A DNA stretch of 14,136 bases from JBBKWJ01 sp037968895 (GCA_037968895.1 JBBKWJ010000026.1:1-14136), one strand, 5' to 3'. Positions 1-7,520 are shown, counted from the stretch's first letter. Made by a program: numbers and translations. Notes: generated by a model not told the origin, from the letters alone.

Positions 1-266
1 CGAACGTTGATCTCGATGAAGCTCCCTAACCACGGCACGGGAGGCGTCAGCCCCAATTGCACGTCACGCATCTCGAAGGGGATCAGCCCGACCCAGGCAG
101 CTCCGTCAAACGTATCGACGTACACGCCGGCGGGAAGGAGCCGTTGAACGACCGCCGGGTCATATCGCCAATGAAAGTAGGCGAGTTCAGCCCATTGCTG
201 GCGCAGAACAGGCCGCCCAAAGCTTTGGGGTGGGTCGGCGGTGATGGCTTCGATTACGGAGGTCAT
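1..266 (-). CDS. DUF2071 (YqjF/COG3361) family protein, 3' end outside window
   Basis: The visible 88 residues are the N-terminal part of a DUF2071 protein, a family of unknown function also represented by Bacillus YqjF. The family pattern is clear: an early QxWxELAYFHWRYDP segment, then a stretch around LLPAGVYVDTFDGAAWVG, then IPFEMRDVQL and the FIEINVR segment typical of the family. The frame is open to the window edge, so the C-terminal half is missing because of the cut and not because of a mutation. The ATG at 264-266 lies 14 bases after the stop of the FAD oxidoreductase on the same strand, with no clear Shine-Dalgarno site. This spacing suggests it is the third gene of the minus-strand unit that starts at 2418. 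No catalytic role can be assigned. Family membership is well supported; function is unknown. Confidence 0.85.
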   Translation of the reverse strand, partial: MTSVIEAITADPPQSFGRPVLRQQWAELAYFHWRYDPAVVQRLLPAGVYVDTFDGAAWVGLIPFEMRDVQLGLTPPVPWLGSFIEINV

Positions 267-280
267 AGTTCTGCGGAAAT

Positions 281-1516
281 TCAGGTGAGGCTAGACAGGA
301 CAGCTTCGGCACAGCGTCGCCCCGAATAGAGCGCACCCTGGATAGACGCGGTGTCACGATGGTCGCCGCATACGAAAAGCCCGTCGCCTAGCGAGACTGC
401 TTGCTTCGGCGAGAAGGGCGGGTTCTGGGTCGGTTGACCATGTGTGATTGCGTCAGTACGCAGGTGCCGCCAAGAATCAACGGTGCTGCCCCACATCGCT
501 CGTAGCTGGCTCCGGACGGCTGGCTCGATGCCAGCATCGTTGATTCCAGGGCATGCCGCGGCGATTAGGGCGGCGCCGTTTGGCGCATATTCGGGGGCGA
601 CATTGGTCATGACCGAGATGTTGAGCGCAGGCCCTTGTCCGGTGCCGTCCAAGACAATGTAGCGATCTGTAATTGGGGGCGTATCGGCAGCGAACCAGAC
701 ACACGACGCCGGATTCGAGTCGACTGGCGGCAGGCCAAGCAAGTCAGCGGCTCGTGGACCCTCAACGGCGACAATGATTTTGTCGGCAGTAAACCGGCGC
801 CCGTCGACCGTACTGACCTCGCCGGCTTTCACTGATTCCGCCGCCGCTCCAAGGTGTAGAACGCCCGGCTGCAGCTGATTTGCCAGCTGCTCGGGAATTG
901 CTCCCATTCCGGCGGCGGGCACTGCAGCCTCACCATCGAAAAGACTCTGCAGGATGACATCGAACATACGCCTGCTGGTTTGAAGCGATGGATCAAGCTG
1001 GATTCCCCCAACGAAGGGCCGGAAAAACTGATCGATCATCTGAGAACTGAATCCCTGCTCCTCCAGAGCGGCGAGTGTGGTGACGTCGGCTTGTCGCAAT
1101 AAGTCAGGCGTCGAGGTTCTTTGCAGCCTGATTCGTAGACGAAGCAACTGCGCCTTATCCAATACTGAACCAATTGGGGCCAGTCCCGTTTTCAACAGCG
1201 TACGGGGCCGACGTATTGGGTCACCGACAAGGTGCATCGCCTTGCCGTTCCACACCAGTGCCCCTGGCTCAAAGCATCGAAGATTCAATGCGTCGACGTC
1301 AAACTGATTCGCGAGTTCGGGATACGCGGTGAGGAGAACCTGGAAACCGCGATCGAGGCGAAAACCATCAACCAGATCGGTGCGGACCCGTCCGCCGACT
1401 CCGTCTGATGCCTCAAGTACTACCACCTTGCAGCCGGCGCGTTGCAGTTGAGTCGCAGCGGCCAAGCCAGCGAGCCCAGCTCCGACGATGACGGCTGATG
1501 CGTCTTCGCTGGTCAT
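281..1516 (-). CDS. FAD-dependent oxidoreductase (amine oxidase / phytoene desaturase-like)
   Basis: A 411-residue cytosolic flavoenzyme of the amine-oxidase/phytoene-desaturase/protoporphyrinogen-oxidase superfamily. Seen: an N-terminal dinucleotide-binding fold with VIVGAGLAGLAAA at residues 9-21, an acidic strand end (VVVLEAS), the GGRVRT motif at about 41-46, the segment RGFQVLLTAYPEL at about 56-68, and a C-terminal FAD-contact motif DGLFVCGDHRDTASIQGA near 380-397. The substrate cannot be read from sequence; relatives act on amines, carotenoids or porphyrin precursors. The start ATG overlaps the stop of the upstream TIGR01777 gene in an ATGA arrangement (1513-1516), so the two are translationally coupled. 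DUF2071 follows 14 bases later. Length is normal for the group and no key motif is missing. Family call is firm; the specific reaction is unknown. Confidence 0.88.
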   Translation of the reverse strand: MTSEDASAVIVGAGLAGLAAATQLQRAGCKVVVLEASDGVGGRVRTDLVDGFRLDRGFQVLLTAYPELANQFDVDALNLRCFEPGALVWNGKAMHLVGDPIRRPRTLLKTGLAPIGSVLDKAQLLRLRIRLQRTSTPDLLRQADVTTLAALEEQGFSSQMIDQFFRPFVGGIQLDPSLQTSRRMFDVILQSLFDGEAAVPAAGMGAIPEQLANQLQPGVLHLGAAAESVKAGEVSTVDGRRFTADKIIVAVEGPRAADLLGLPPVDSNPASCVWFAADTPPITDRYIVLDGTGQGPALNISVMTNVAPEYAPNGAALIAAACPGINDAGIEPAVRSQLRAMWGSTVDSWRHLRTDAITHGQPTQNPPFSPKQAVSLGDGLFVCGDHRDTASIQGALYSGRRCAEAVLSSLT

Positions 1517-2418
1517 GACGCAAGAAGGCTTCGTAGAGCCGGCTCTAGGTCTGGATCGTTGAAGTCGTAGCCGTCTTGTTGCAGCACCGTGGGGAGCACC
1601 TTTTGACCGGTGAACAATAGATTCTCCGCCAACTCGGAGCCGAGCAGCAGCTTCGGCCCAAACTTTGGAATGGGAAGAACAGTTGGCCTTCCGAGCACAT
1701 CACCAAGCGTGTCGGTAAAGCTTGCGTTGGTGACCGGAGAGGGAGCGGTGAGATTCACTGGGCCCGAGACCTCGCTGTTCAGCAGATGGACGATGCCACC
1801 AACGACATCGTCAATTGAAATCCAGCTCAGCCATTGCTCGCCGCTACCCATCTTGCCGCCAAGGCCGAACTTGAATAGAGGAAGCTGCTTCTTGAGCGCT
1901 CCGCCATCGGCAGACATGACGACGCCGGTACGCAGCAGTACCAGCCTGGTTTCTGCGGACTCGGCTGGTGCAGCAGCAGCCTCCCACTTGACGCACAGAT
2001 CAGCCAGGAATCCTTCACCAGCTTCGTCGCCCTCAGCGAACTGAGCGGTGAGGCTCGTGCCATAGATCCCGATGGCCGAGCCAGACAGCAAGACCGACGG
2101 AGGTTTGGTTGCGGTTCGCACGGCATCTGCGACGAGACTTGTGCCGATCGTCCGACTGTCGAGAAGCTCCCGTTTGTAATCGTCGGTCCAGCGATGATCG
2201 CCGATTCCGGCTCCGGCCAGGTGAACAACGGCATCGATGCCGTCGAACGCGTTGTCGTCGATGCGATTTTCCTTGACCGACCAACCAATCTCGTTGTCGT
2301 TCGGCTGGCGGCGAACAACCGGAACTACTTCGTGTCCTTCTTCGGTCAACCGTCGAGAGAGGGCGGTGCCTATGAGTCCGGAGGAGCCGGTGACTGCAAT
2401 ACGTGCGCAACTGTTCAT
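1513..2418 (-). CDS. TIGR01777 family SDR (SDR39U1-type epimerase-like)
   Basis: A 301-residue protein of the atypical short-chain dehydrogenase family TIGR01777 (SDR39U1; YfcH in E. coli, sometimes mislabelled a SulA-like cell division inhibitor). Seen: NAD(P)-binding TGSSGLIGTALSRRL at residues 10-24, the signature VVHLAGAGIGDHRWTDDYK near 65-83, LLSGSAIGIYGT in the middle, and the C-terminal DUF1731-like part ending EPALRSLLAS. The biochemical role of the family is not established. In several proteobacteria members lie in light-inducible clusters with photolyase genes, which fits a heliorhodopsin neighbour but is not proof. This is the first gene of the minus-strand unit; a -10 element TAAAAT six bases before the ATG indicates a leaderless mRNA. 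Its stop overlaps the start of the FAD oxidoreductase. Confidence 0.93.
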   Translation of the reverse strand: MNSCARIAVTGSSGLIGTALSRRLTEEGHEVVPVVRRQPNDNEIGWSVKENRIDDNAFDGIDAVVHLAGAGIGDHRWTDDYKRELLDSRTIGTSLVADAVRTATKPPSVLLSGSAIGIYGTSLTAQFAEGDEAGEGFLADLCVKWEAAAAPAESAETRLVLLRTGVVMSADGGALKKQLPLFKFGLGGKMGSGEQWLSWISIDDVVGGIVHLLNSEVSGPVNLTAPSPVTNASFTDTLGDVLGRPTVLPIPKFGPKLLLGSELAENLLFTGQKVLPTVLQQDGYDFNDPDLEPALRSLLAS

Positions 2419-2424
2419 TCGCTT

Positions 2425-2430
2425 ATTTTA
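2425..2430 (-). promoter_or_regulatory. -10 element of a leaderless promoter for the TIGR01777-FAD-DUF2071 unit
   Basis: On the minus strand TAAAAT is followed by six bases (AAGCGA) and then the ATG at 2418. With the last T at -7, transcription would start at the A of ATG. No good -35 box is seen 17-18 bases upstream. The position matches the arrangement at 7521 and 9460 in this window. Confidence 0.6.
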
Positions 2431-2557
2431 ACAGAGTTTAGTCGTTAATTGCACACGTCTCGGAATGGCAAACCAAAGAGCACGTAGGCAAACTGACACA
2501 TTGCATGCTAAAGTATGCTCAAATCGCATGGAAGACCTAACTACTCGAAAGGCCCGC
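2431..2557. promoter_or_regulatory. Divergent intergenic region, TIGR01777 unit and heliorhodopsin operon
   Basis: About 139 bases separate the two divergent starts. On the plus strand TAAAGT (2509-2514) with TAGGCA (2485-2490, 18-base spacer), or alternatively TATGCT (2514-2519), could be the -10 region for the SRPBCC-heliorhodopsin operon. Both are imperfect. GAAAGG at 2547-2552 is a Shine-Dalgarno-like site 5 bases before the ATG at 2558 and decides that start. A shared regulator binding here would co-control both units, but no clear operator is visible. Confidence 0.4.
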
Positions 2558-3013
2558 ATGGCCCGCTACACGATCAGTATCCGCACACCAAAGAGCCCAG
2601 ACGAGGCATTCGCCTACATGGCTGACCTCCGGAACTTCGCTGAGTGGGACCCTGGGGTCGTGAGTGTTGACCAGGTCGACGGCAGCGGGCCGGGACCCGA
2701 AGCCGTTTTTGACGTCAAGGTCAAGGCGGTGCCCAAGGATCTCGTACTGCGCTATCGCACGATGAGTTTCGAGTCCAGCACGAAAGTGGTCGCACGAGCG
2801 GAAAGCAAACTACTCACTTCACTCGACACCATTACCGTCGCTCCCGACAAGGCTGGCTCAATCGTGACCTACGACGCAGAGTTAACACTAAACGGACTAT
2901 TCAGTCTCGCCGATCCCCTGCTCGGACTTGCGTTCAACCAGATTGGCGGTCGTGCTGCCGACGGCCTTCGAGAAGCGCTTGACGGCGTCCGGTTGAAGGA
3001 CGGTAAGAAATGA
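2558..3013 (+). CDS. SRPBCC (polyketide cyclase/START-like) family protein
   Basis: A 151-residue soluble protein of the SRPBCC superfamily, whose helix-grip fold forms a deep hydrophobic cavity used to bind lipids, isoprenoids or polyketides. Seen: the N-terminal strand ARYTISIRTPKSPDEAFAYM, the family's FAEWDPGV segment, alternating strands through DTITVAPDKAGSIVTYDAEL, and a long C-terminal amphipathic helix (GGRAADGLREAL). The ligand cannot be read. I chose ATG 2558 because GAAAGG lies 5 bases upstream and the fold begins immediately after it; the in-frame ATG at 2528 and upstream residues have no family match. It is the first gene of a plus-strand operon; its stop overlaps the start of the SDR (ATGA, 3010-3013). 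A role in carrying a hydrophobic substrate for the SDR or heliorhodopsin is speculation. Confidence 0.82.
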   Translation: MARYTISIRTPKSPDEAFAYMADLRNFAEWDPGVVSVDQVDGSGPGPEAVFDVKVKAVPKDLVLRYRTMSFESSTKVVARAESKLLTSLDTITVAPDKAGSIVTYDAELTLNGLFSLADPLLGLAFNQIGGRAADGLREALDGVRLKDGKK

Positions 3014-3993
3014 GCATCAAATCAGTCCTCGACGCAGTGATCGAAGGACCAATCGTGACCAGCTTCACCCGGCTCGGCTACGACGCCAGGAGCAGGCTCG
3101 ACAACTGGTCTTCGCTCGATTCATATGACATGACCGGCAAGGTTGTCCTGCTAACGGGGGCGACCTCCGGCTTAGGCTGTGCGGCAGCGTTCCATCTCGC
3201 CCACAGCGGGGCGACAATAATCGTTGTCGGCCGAGGCGCCGAGAAGAACAAGGCTGTCGTCAAAGAATTGGCCGAGGCAACAGGCAATCAGAACATCTCT
3301 CAAGTTGCGGCAGATATGGGCAACTACGACGAGGTCCGTGCCCTCGCTGCTTCAATACTCGCCGATCACGAGCGCCTCGACGTATTGATCCACAATGCCG
3401 GCGCCCTGAGCCCCGAACGGAACAACGCGCCAGATGGCACCGAGGCCACAGTTGCTAGCCAAGTTGTCGGGCCATTCATATTGACAAGCCTTCTCCTCGA
3501 CCGGCTGGCCGAATCGGCGCCATCTCGGGTGCTCACAATGTCATCGGGCGGGATGTATAGCGCAGGTCTCACCGTTGATCGACTGCAAATGACGGCCGAC
3601 GAGTACAAGGGAAGCGAACAATACGCGCGGGCCAAGCGCGCTCAGGTCACGCTCAACGAGATGTGGGCCGAGCAGTTCGGCGAGGTCGGGATCCACTTCC
3701 ACTCCTTGCACCCAGGCTGGGCCGATACACCCGGCGTCGAAGCTGCCCTCCCGACCTTCCGCAAAATCATGGGGCCTCTCCTTCGAACCCCAGACCAAGG
3801 GGCCGACACACTTGTCTGGCTTGCCGCCGATGATGAGGCGCTCGAATCCAACGGCAAATTCTGGCTGGACCGACGCACTCGCAACATCCACAAACTGCCA
3901 ACCACGAAATCAACAGACACCACTGCTCGCCGCCAGAAGCTCTGGGATTGGGTAGTCGAAACCGGTGGAATTGGCCCAACCATTCAGTCCTGA
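3010..3993 (+). CDS. Short-chain dehydrogenase/reductase (DHRS12 / retinol dehydrogenase-like)
   Basis: A 327-residue classical NAD(P)-dependent SDR. Seen: cofactor motif TGATSGLG at residues 49-56, HNAG at 128-131, catalytic serine region MSSGG at 177-181, and the Tyr-x3-Lys pair Y205/K209 (YARAK), followed by HPGWADTPGV typical of the DHRS12/retinol-dehydrogenase-like branch. An N-terminal extension of about 40 residues precedes the Rossmann fold, and the C-terminal NGKFWLDRR segment also fits DHRS12-like proteins. Substrates are probably hydrophobic alcohols or ketones, but no substrate can be assigned. It overlaps the SRPBCC stop by 4 bases and lies 34 bases before the heliorhodopsin, so it is almost certainly co-transcribed with both. 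Interconversion of retinoid alcohol and aldehyde is an appealing hypothesis because of the neighbour, but it is inference. Confidence 0.88.
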   Translation: MSIKSVLDAVIEGPIVTSFTRLGYDARSRLDNWSSLDSYDMTGKVVLLTGATSGLGCAAAFHLAHSGATIIVVGRGAEKNKAVVKELAEATGNQNISQVAADMGNYDEVRALAASILADHERLDVLIHNAGALSPERNNAPDGTEATVASQVVGPFILTSLLLDRLAESAPSRVLTMSSGGMYSAGLTVDRLQMTADEYKGSEQYARAKRAQVTLNEMWAEQFGEVGIHFHSLHPGWADTPGVEAALPTFRKIMGPLLRTPDQGADTLVWLAADDEALESNGKFWLDRRTRNIHKLPTTKSTDTTARRQKLWDWVVETGGIGPTIQS

Positions 3994-4027
3994 CCTCTCT
4001 CTTCTCAACACGAACTGCGACATCACT

Positions 4028-4795
4028 ATGACTACTTCCGACCAAGAATTCTCTTCCCTCCGACGTTTGAATATCGGTGTGGGACTCGCCCATCTCGCCC
4101 AGGCGATCGCAATCCTGCTCCTCAGCAATGGATTCGCAATCCCAGTCCAGGCCAAAATCCAGAACGGCCCACCGGGCTCAGCTCTAACAATCGACAAGGT
4201 CTTCTTCGACCTACGATTCTCGACCGCCATCAGTCTGTTCCTGCTCCTCGCCGCTGCCGATCACTTGTTGACAGCGGCGCCGGGCGTCGCAGGGTGGTAC
4301 AACTCGAGACTTCGAAAGGGCATCAACAACGCACGGTGGATCGAATACTCGGTGAGTGCGTCGATCATGATCGTGTTGATTGCGATGCTCACCGGCATCA
4401 CGAACCTGTATGCGCTGATTGGTCTGTTCAGCGTGAACGCAGCAATGATCCTGTTCGGTTGGCTCATGGAAGCTTTCAATCCACCCGACCGCACATCAAC
4501 AAACTGGCTACCGTTCATCTTTGGAAGCCTCGCTGGCGCCGTGCCCTGGACGATCATCACGATCGCCCTTCTCTCCGCCCAATCGGAAGGCGACGGCGTC
4601 CCGGGTTTCGTGTACGGCATCTTCGTGTCGCTCTTCTTCCTCTTCAATTGCTTCGCCCTTAACCAATGGCTGCAGTATCGAGGCAAGGGGCGCTTCGCCA
4701 ACTACCTCTTCGGCGAGCGCGTCTATCTCATCCTGAGCATCGTGGCGAAGACCGCCCTGGCCTGGCAGGTCTTCGCTGGCACGCTGGCCGGCTGA
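4028..4795 (+). CDS. Heliorhodopsin
   Basis: A 255-residue seven-helix retinal protein of the heliorhodopsin family, which sits in the membrane inverted relative to type-1 rhodopsins (N-terminus in the cytoplasm). Recognised from my memory of heliorhodopsin 48C12, with which it aligns nearly end to end. Key residues are present: H22 and H79 (48C12 H23/H80), R103 and counterion E106 in RWIEYSVSAS, the helix D/E motif NAAMILFGWL, VPGFVYGI, LQYRGKGR, S237, and the Schiff-base lysine K241 in SIVAKTALAWQ. Its function is unsettled; known members have slow photocycles and no clear ion pumping, and signalling or enzyme regulation is proposed. I chose ATG 4028 over 3965 because it gives the family length and avoids overlap with the SDR. 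No Shine-Dalgarno site is visible in the 34-base gap. DUF427 follows after 8 bases. Confidence 0.97.
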   Translation: MTTSDQEFSSLRRLNIGVGLAHLAQAIAILLLSNGFAIPVQAKIQNGPPGSALTIDKVFFDLRFSTAISLFLLLAAADHLLTAAPGVAGWYNSRLRKGINNARWIEYSVSASIMIVLIAMLTGITNLYALIGLFSVNAAMILFGWLMEAFNPPDRTSTNWLPFIFGSLAGAVPWTIITIALLSAQSEGDGVPGFVYGIFVSLFFLFNCFALNQWLQYRGKGRFANYLFGERVYLILSIVAKTALAWQVFAGTLAG

Positions 4796-4803
4796 GAGTC
4801 AGC

Positions 4804-5352
4804 ATGACTAGCGATCAGCCGCGATGGCTCCAGAAGGCACGCGATGACTGGCACCATCGAGGCGCGCAACGACCCTCTTTCGCTCACGAACCGGGCCCCG
4901 ACCAGGAGTCGGTGTGGGACTACCCGAGGCCGCCGGTGGTAATGCCATACCGCCGCAAAGTGGAGGTTGCAGGCCAGGTTGGCCTCGTGGCTCGAACGAA
5001 CCGCTCAGTGCGGGTCCTCGAGACATCGCATCCACCAGCGTTCTACGTCCCACCCGATTCGGTAATTCCAGGACGACTCGTATCTACTGCTGGCTCGTCA
5101 CACTGCGAGTGGAAGGGAACAGCCGAGTATGTCGCAGTGGCTGGCTCCCTGACACCAGTTGGTTGGCGCTATATGGATCCGTACCCCGAGTTCGCTGAGT
5201 TCGCCGGATGGTTGTCCTTCTACCCCGCTCTGCTTCGGTGCGCTGTTGACGACGAGGTCGTCCGTCCGCAATCTGGTGGTTTCTACGGAGGATGGATCAC
5301 CGACGACGTGGTCGGACCGTTCAAGGGCGAGACTGGCACTGATGGCTGGTGA
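4804..5352 (+). CDS. DUF427 domain protein
   Basis: A 182-residue soluble protein with a DUF427 (COG2343) domain, a small beta-rich fold of unknown function. Seen: SVWDYPRPPVV at about 38-48, RVLETSHPPAFYVPP at about 73-87, the conserved CEWKGTAEYV, and a C-terminal block ending SGGFYGGWITDDVVGPFKG and GTDGW, all characteristic. I chose ATG 4804, 8 bases after the heliorhodopsin stop; the frame extends farther upstream but only as a shadow inside the rhodopsin gene. GAGAG at 4795-4799 is a weak ribosome site. As the last gene of the SRPBCC-SDR-heliorhodopsin operon it may act downstream of the rhodopsin, but nothing in the sequence shows how. Family call is firm. Confidence 0.9.
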   Translation: MTSDQPRWLQKARDDWHHRGAQRPSFAHEPGPDQESVWDYPRPPVVMPYRRKVEVAGQVGLVARTNRSVRVLETSHPPAFYVPPDSVIPGRLVSTAGSSHCEWKGTAEYVAVAGSLTPVGWRYMDPYPEFAEFAGWLSFYPALLRCAVDDEVVRPQSGGFYGGWITDDVVGPFKGETGTDGW

Positions 5353-5357
5353 TTCTC

Positions 5358-5383
5358 AGCCGATTGGGTCGATCGCTTCGGCT
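5358..5383. terminator. Possible weak bidirectional hairpin between convergent genes
   Basis: AGCCGA at 5358-5363 pairs with TCGGCT at 5378-5383 around a 14-base loop that itself contains CGATCG. It lies in the 33-base gap between the DUF427 stop and the convergent oxidoreductase stop. There is no T tract, so termination activity is only a suggestion from position. Confidence 0.3.
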
Positions 5384-5385
5384 TG

Positions 5386-7476
5386 TTACAGCAACTGGCA
5401 GAGTCGGCGGGCCTCGTAGATGGCGGCGGCAATGCCACGACTCGCAACTGCGTCGCCCACTCGATAAAGGGCGAAACCTTCAGACGGCGACGGCTGCGAT
5501 TCCCCATTGGTCATTGCAGCGATGTCGATTGTGCCTTTGTTGGCCGACGCCGATCGGAGCTCAAGATAAAGCTCATCGTTTGGCACTACCCCGTGCTCGA
5601 CAACAACCGCGTCGACGGAGCGCGACACTTCGCTCCGTGTGAACACGTTGCGCAGCGTGGCCTTGAGTTTCGTTCCATCTCGTTCGACGGCGATCAACTG
5701 GTGGTTCGGAGTCATCACCGCCCCAATTTCGTAGAGCATCCGTAGGTAGGCAGGCCCGGTCGTTGCCGCCAGATCTTGCGCCACTAGCCGATCGGGGGTG
5801 ACGAGCTCGATCTGTGAGACTCCCCTACCGCTGAGAAATTCTGCGACCGAAGGCGCGTGCTCGCCGCCGTGGTCGTCGTAGATCAAAACGGTTCCTTTTA
5901 CGGCGGCATGTCCCCCGAGCACATCCCAAGTGCTGTGCACCAAGTCTTCGCCCGCCGATAGAAAACTTGTGTCAGGGAGACCGCCAGTAGCGACGATCAC
6001 AACATCTGGCTTCTCGCGTGCCACTTCAGCGGCAGCGACGGGAGTATTGAGGCGCAGATCGACGCCGGCGTGTGCAACCTCAGCCTCGAGCCAGCCGATG
6101 ATTCCCGCAAGTTCGGCCTGTGGTCCGTTTGCTCGCGCTGCGAGCACGACCTGTCCCCCAACACGGCCTTGAGCCTCGAAGAGAACCACCATGTGTCCGC
6201 GTTCGCCCAAGACCCGCGCTGCTTCCAGACCGCCAGGGCCAGCACCAATTACCACAACCTTCTTTTGGGGTGCAGCCGACCGAGTTATCAGCTGAGGAAC
6301 GTGAGTCTCCCGGCCAGTCGCCGGGTTCTGGATGCAGACTGACTCAAGGCCCTGATGCAGCCGGTTGATGCAGTACGACGCACCGACGCATACCCGGATT
6401 CTGGCCTCGTCGCCCCGCTCTAGCTTGGCCACGATGTGAGGGTCAGCAAGGTGTGCCCTAGTCATACCAGCCAGATCTATTAGTCCAGTCGAGATGGCGT
6501 GACGCGCCGATGCGACGTCGGTAATTCGGGTGGCGTGCAGCACTGGGATATCGACCGCTTCCTTGATGGACGCGGCAAGCGAAACGAATGGCATCAACGG
6601 TGTCCCAGATGGCGGGATCGCCTTCGACAGACCCTCTTCTGTGGCGAGAGACGAGCTCGTGATGTTCATAAAGTCGAGCAAGCCTGAGGATGCCAATCGT
6701 TGTGCGATCTCGGCGCTCTCCTCGCGACTCAGCCCGCCAATCTGGTCCTCGTCAGCGATCATTCTGATTCCGACTAGCAGATCGGAGCCGACCTCATCGC
6801 GAATCGACTGCAGCACCTCGAATGCGAACCGCAAGCGGTTCTCAATCGAGCCGCCGTACTCATCGGTTCGATGATTGGCCAGCGGTGTCCAGAACTGGTC
6901 GATGAGGTGGCTCGTAGCGCACAGCTCAACCCCATCGAGGCCGCCGGCCCGAGCGCGCACGGCGGCTGCACCGAAATCGGCGACGACACGACGAATATCG
7001 GAATGCTCCATTTGCTTTGGCCAGCCACGGTGCATTGGCTCACGCACCGGCGAGGGAGCGATCGTAGGCAGCCAGTCGCCATCGTTGGAGACGTTTCGTC
7101 GTCCCATGTGGGTGATCTGGCACATAACCGCAGCACCGTGTCGCTTGATCCGCTCGGTCATCTCTGCCAGCGGTTCGACAATCGCGTCTGCGCTGAAGTT
7201 CAGCTGTCCCCACAGTGACGCAGAGTCAACCGAGACATTGCTCGACCCGCCGATCATGGTGAGGCCAATGCCGCCCTTTGCTTTCTCCTCGTGATAGGCG
7301 ATGTAGCGCTCGGTTGGCGTGCCGTCGGAGTTATAGCCAGGAGCGTGGCTGCTCGAGAAGATTCTGTTTCGCAACTGCACATGCCCTAGAGCAAACGGCT
7401 GCAGCAGAGGATCGACCTGGATAGGCAGGATGTTTGGGGCCACAGTCGGCACTCTAACTAACGACAACTGCCCCAA
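5386..7476 (-). CDS. NADH:flavin oxidoreductase, OYE-FAD fusion (2,4-dienoyl-CoA reductase / TMADH-like)
   Basis: A large (up to 696 residues) modular oxidoreductase. Residues 20-345 form the old-yellow-enzyme FMN barrel (DPLLQPFALGHVQLRNRI; CQITHMGRR; the substrate-side GVELCATSHLIDQFWTP segment). Residues about 363-381 form the iron-sulfur region. The C-terminal half has the FAD fold VVVIGAGPGGLEAARVL and a further nucleotide-binding part with VIVATGG. Relatives reduce enoyl-CoA or demethylate amines using NAD(P)H; the substrate here is unknown. One cluster ligand is missing: C363, then Ala366 where trimethylamine dehydrogenase has its second Cys, then C369 and C381. The start is uncertain: the longest frame uses TTG at 7476, with GTG at 7452 and 7443 as shorter alternatives and no clear ribosome site. 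It converges with DUF427 and is divergent from the membrane protein at 7521. Confidence 0.9.
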   Translation of the reverse strand: MGQLSLVRVPTVAPNILPIQVDPLLQPFALGHVQLRNRIFSSSHAPGYNSDGTPTERYIAYHEEKAKGGIGLTMIGGSSNVSVDSASLWGQLNFSADAIVEPLAEMTERIKRHGAAVMCQITHMGRRNVSNDGDWLPTIAPSPVREPMHRGWPKQMEHSDIRRVVADFGAAAVRARAGGLDGVELCATSHLIDQFWTPLANHRTDEYGGSIENRLRFAFEVLQSIRDEVGSDLLVGIRMIADEDQIGGLSREESAEIAQRLASSGLLDFMNITSSSLATEEGLSKAIPPSGTPLMPFVSLAASIKEAVDIPVLHATRITDVASARHAISTGLIDLAGMTRAHLADPHIVAKLERGDEARIRVCVGASYCINRLHQGLESVCIQNPATGRETHVPQLITRSAAPQKKVVVIGAGPGGLEAARVLGERGHMVVLFEAQGRVGGQVVLAARANGPQAELAGIIGWLEAEVAHAGVDLRLNTPVAAAEVAREKPDVVIVATGGLPDTSFLSAGEDLVHSTWDVLGGHAAVKGTVLIYDDHGGEHAPSVAEFLSGRGVSQIELVTPDRLVAQDLAATTGPAYLRMLYEIGAVMTPNHQLIAVERDGTKLKATLRNVFTRSEVSRSVDAVVVEHGVVPNDELYLELRSASANKGTIDIAAMTNGESQPSPSEGFALYRVGDAVASRGIAAAIYEARRLCQLL

Positions 7477-7484
7477 ACATTCAC

Positions 7485-7514
7485 TTGACGATATGGAAAG
7501 CTATGGTTTATGTT
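7485..7514 (+). promoter_or_regulatory. Leaderless promoter TTGACG-18-TATGTT
   Basis: TTGACG (7485-7490) and TATGTT (7509-7514) are 18 bases apart, a strong housekeeping-sigma match (TTGACA/TANNNT). Counting the last T as -7 puts the transcript start at 7521, which is the A of the ATG. This decides the start of the membrane protein and shows that its mRNA lacks a 5' leader. Confidence 0.75.
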
Positions 7515-7520
7515 TCTTTA

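Noticed and set aside
1610..2044. Plus-strand open frame of 144 codons
   Set aside because: It lies antisense within the clearly assigned TIGR01777 gene, is Ser/Pro-rich and matches no family.
3541..4230. Several overlapping minus-strand open frames opposite the SDR and heliorhodopsin genes
   Set aside because: They are antisense to well-assigned genes, are rich in Arg/Ser/Pro, and have no motifs.
7456..7493. Leaderless minus-strand promoter (TATCGT) with an eight-codon upstream open frame from ATG 7480 before the OYE-FAD gene
   Set aside because: The -35 is poor and a short frame of this kind is easily found by chance. It remains possible that the enzyme is reinitiated at GTG 7452.
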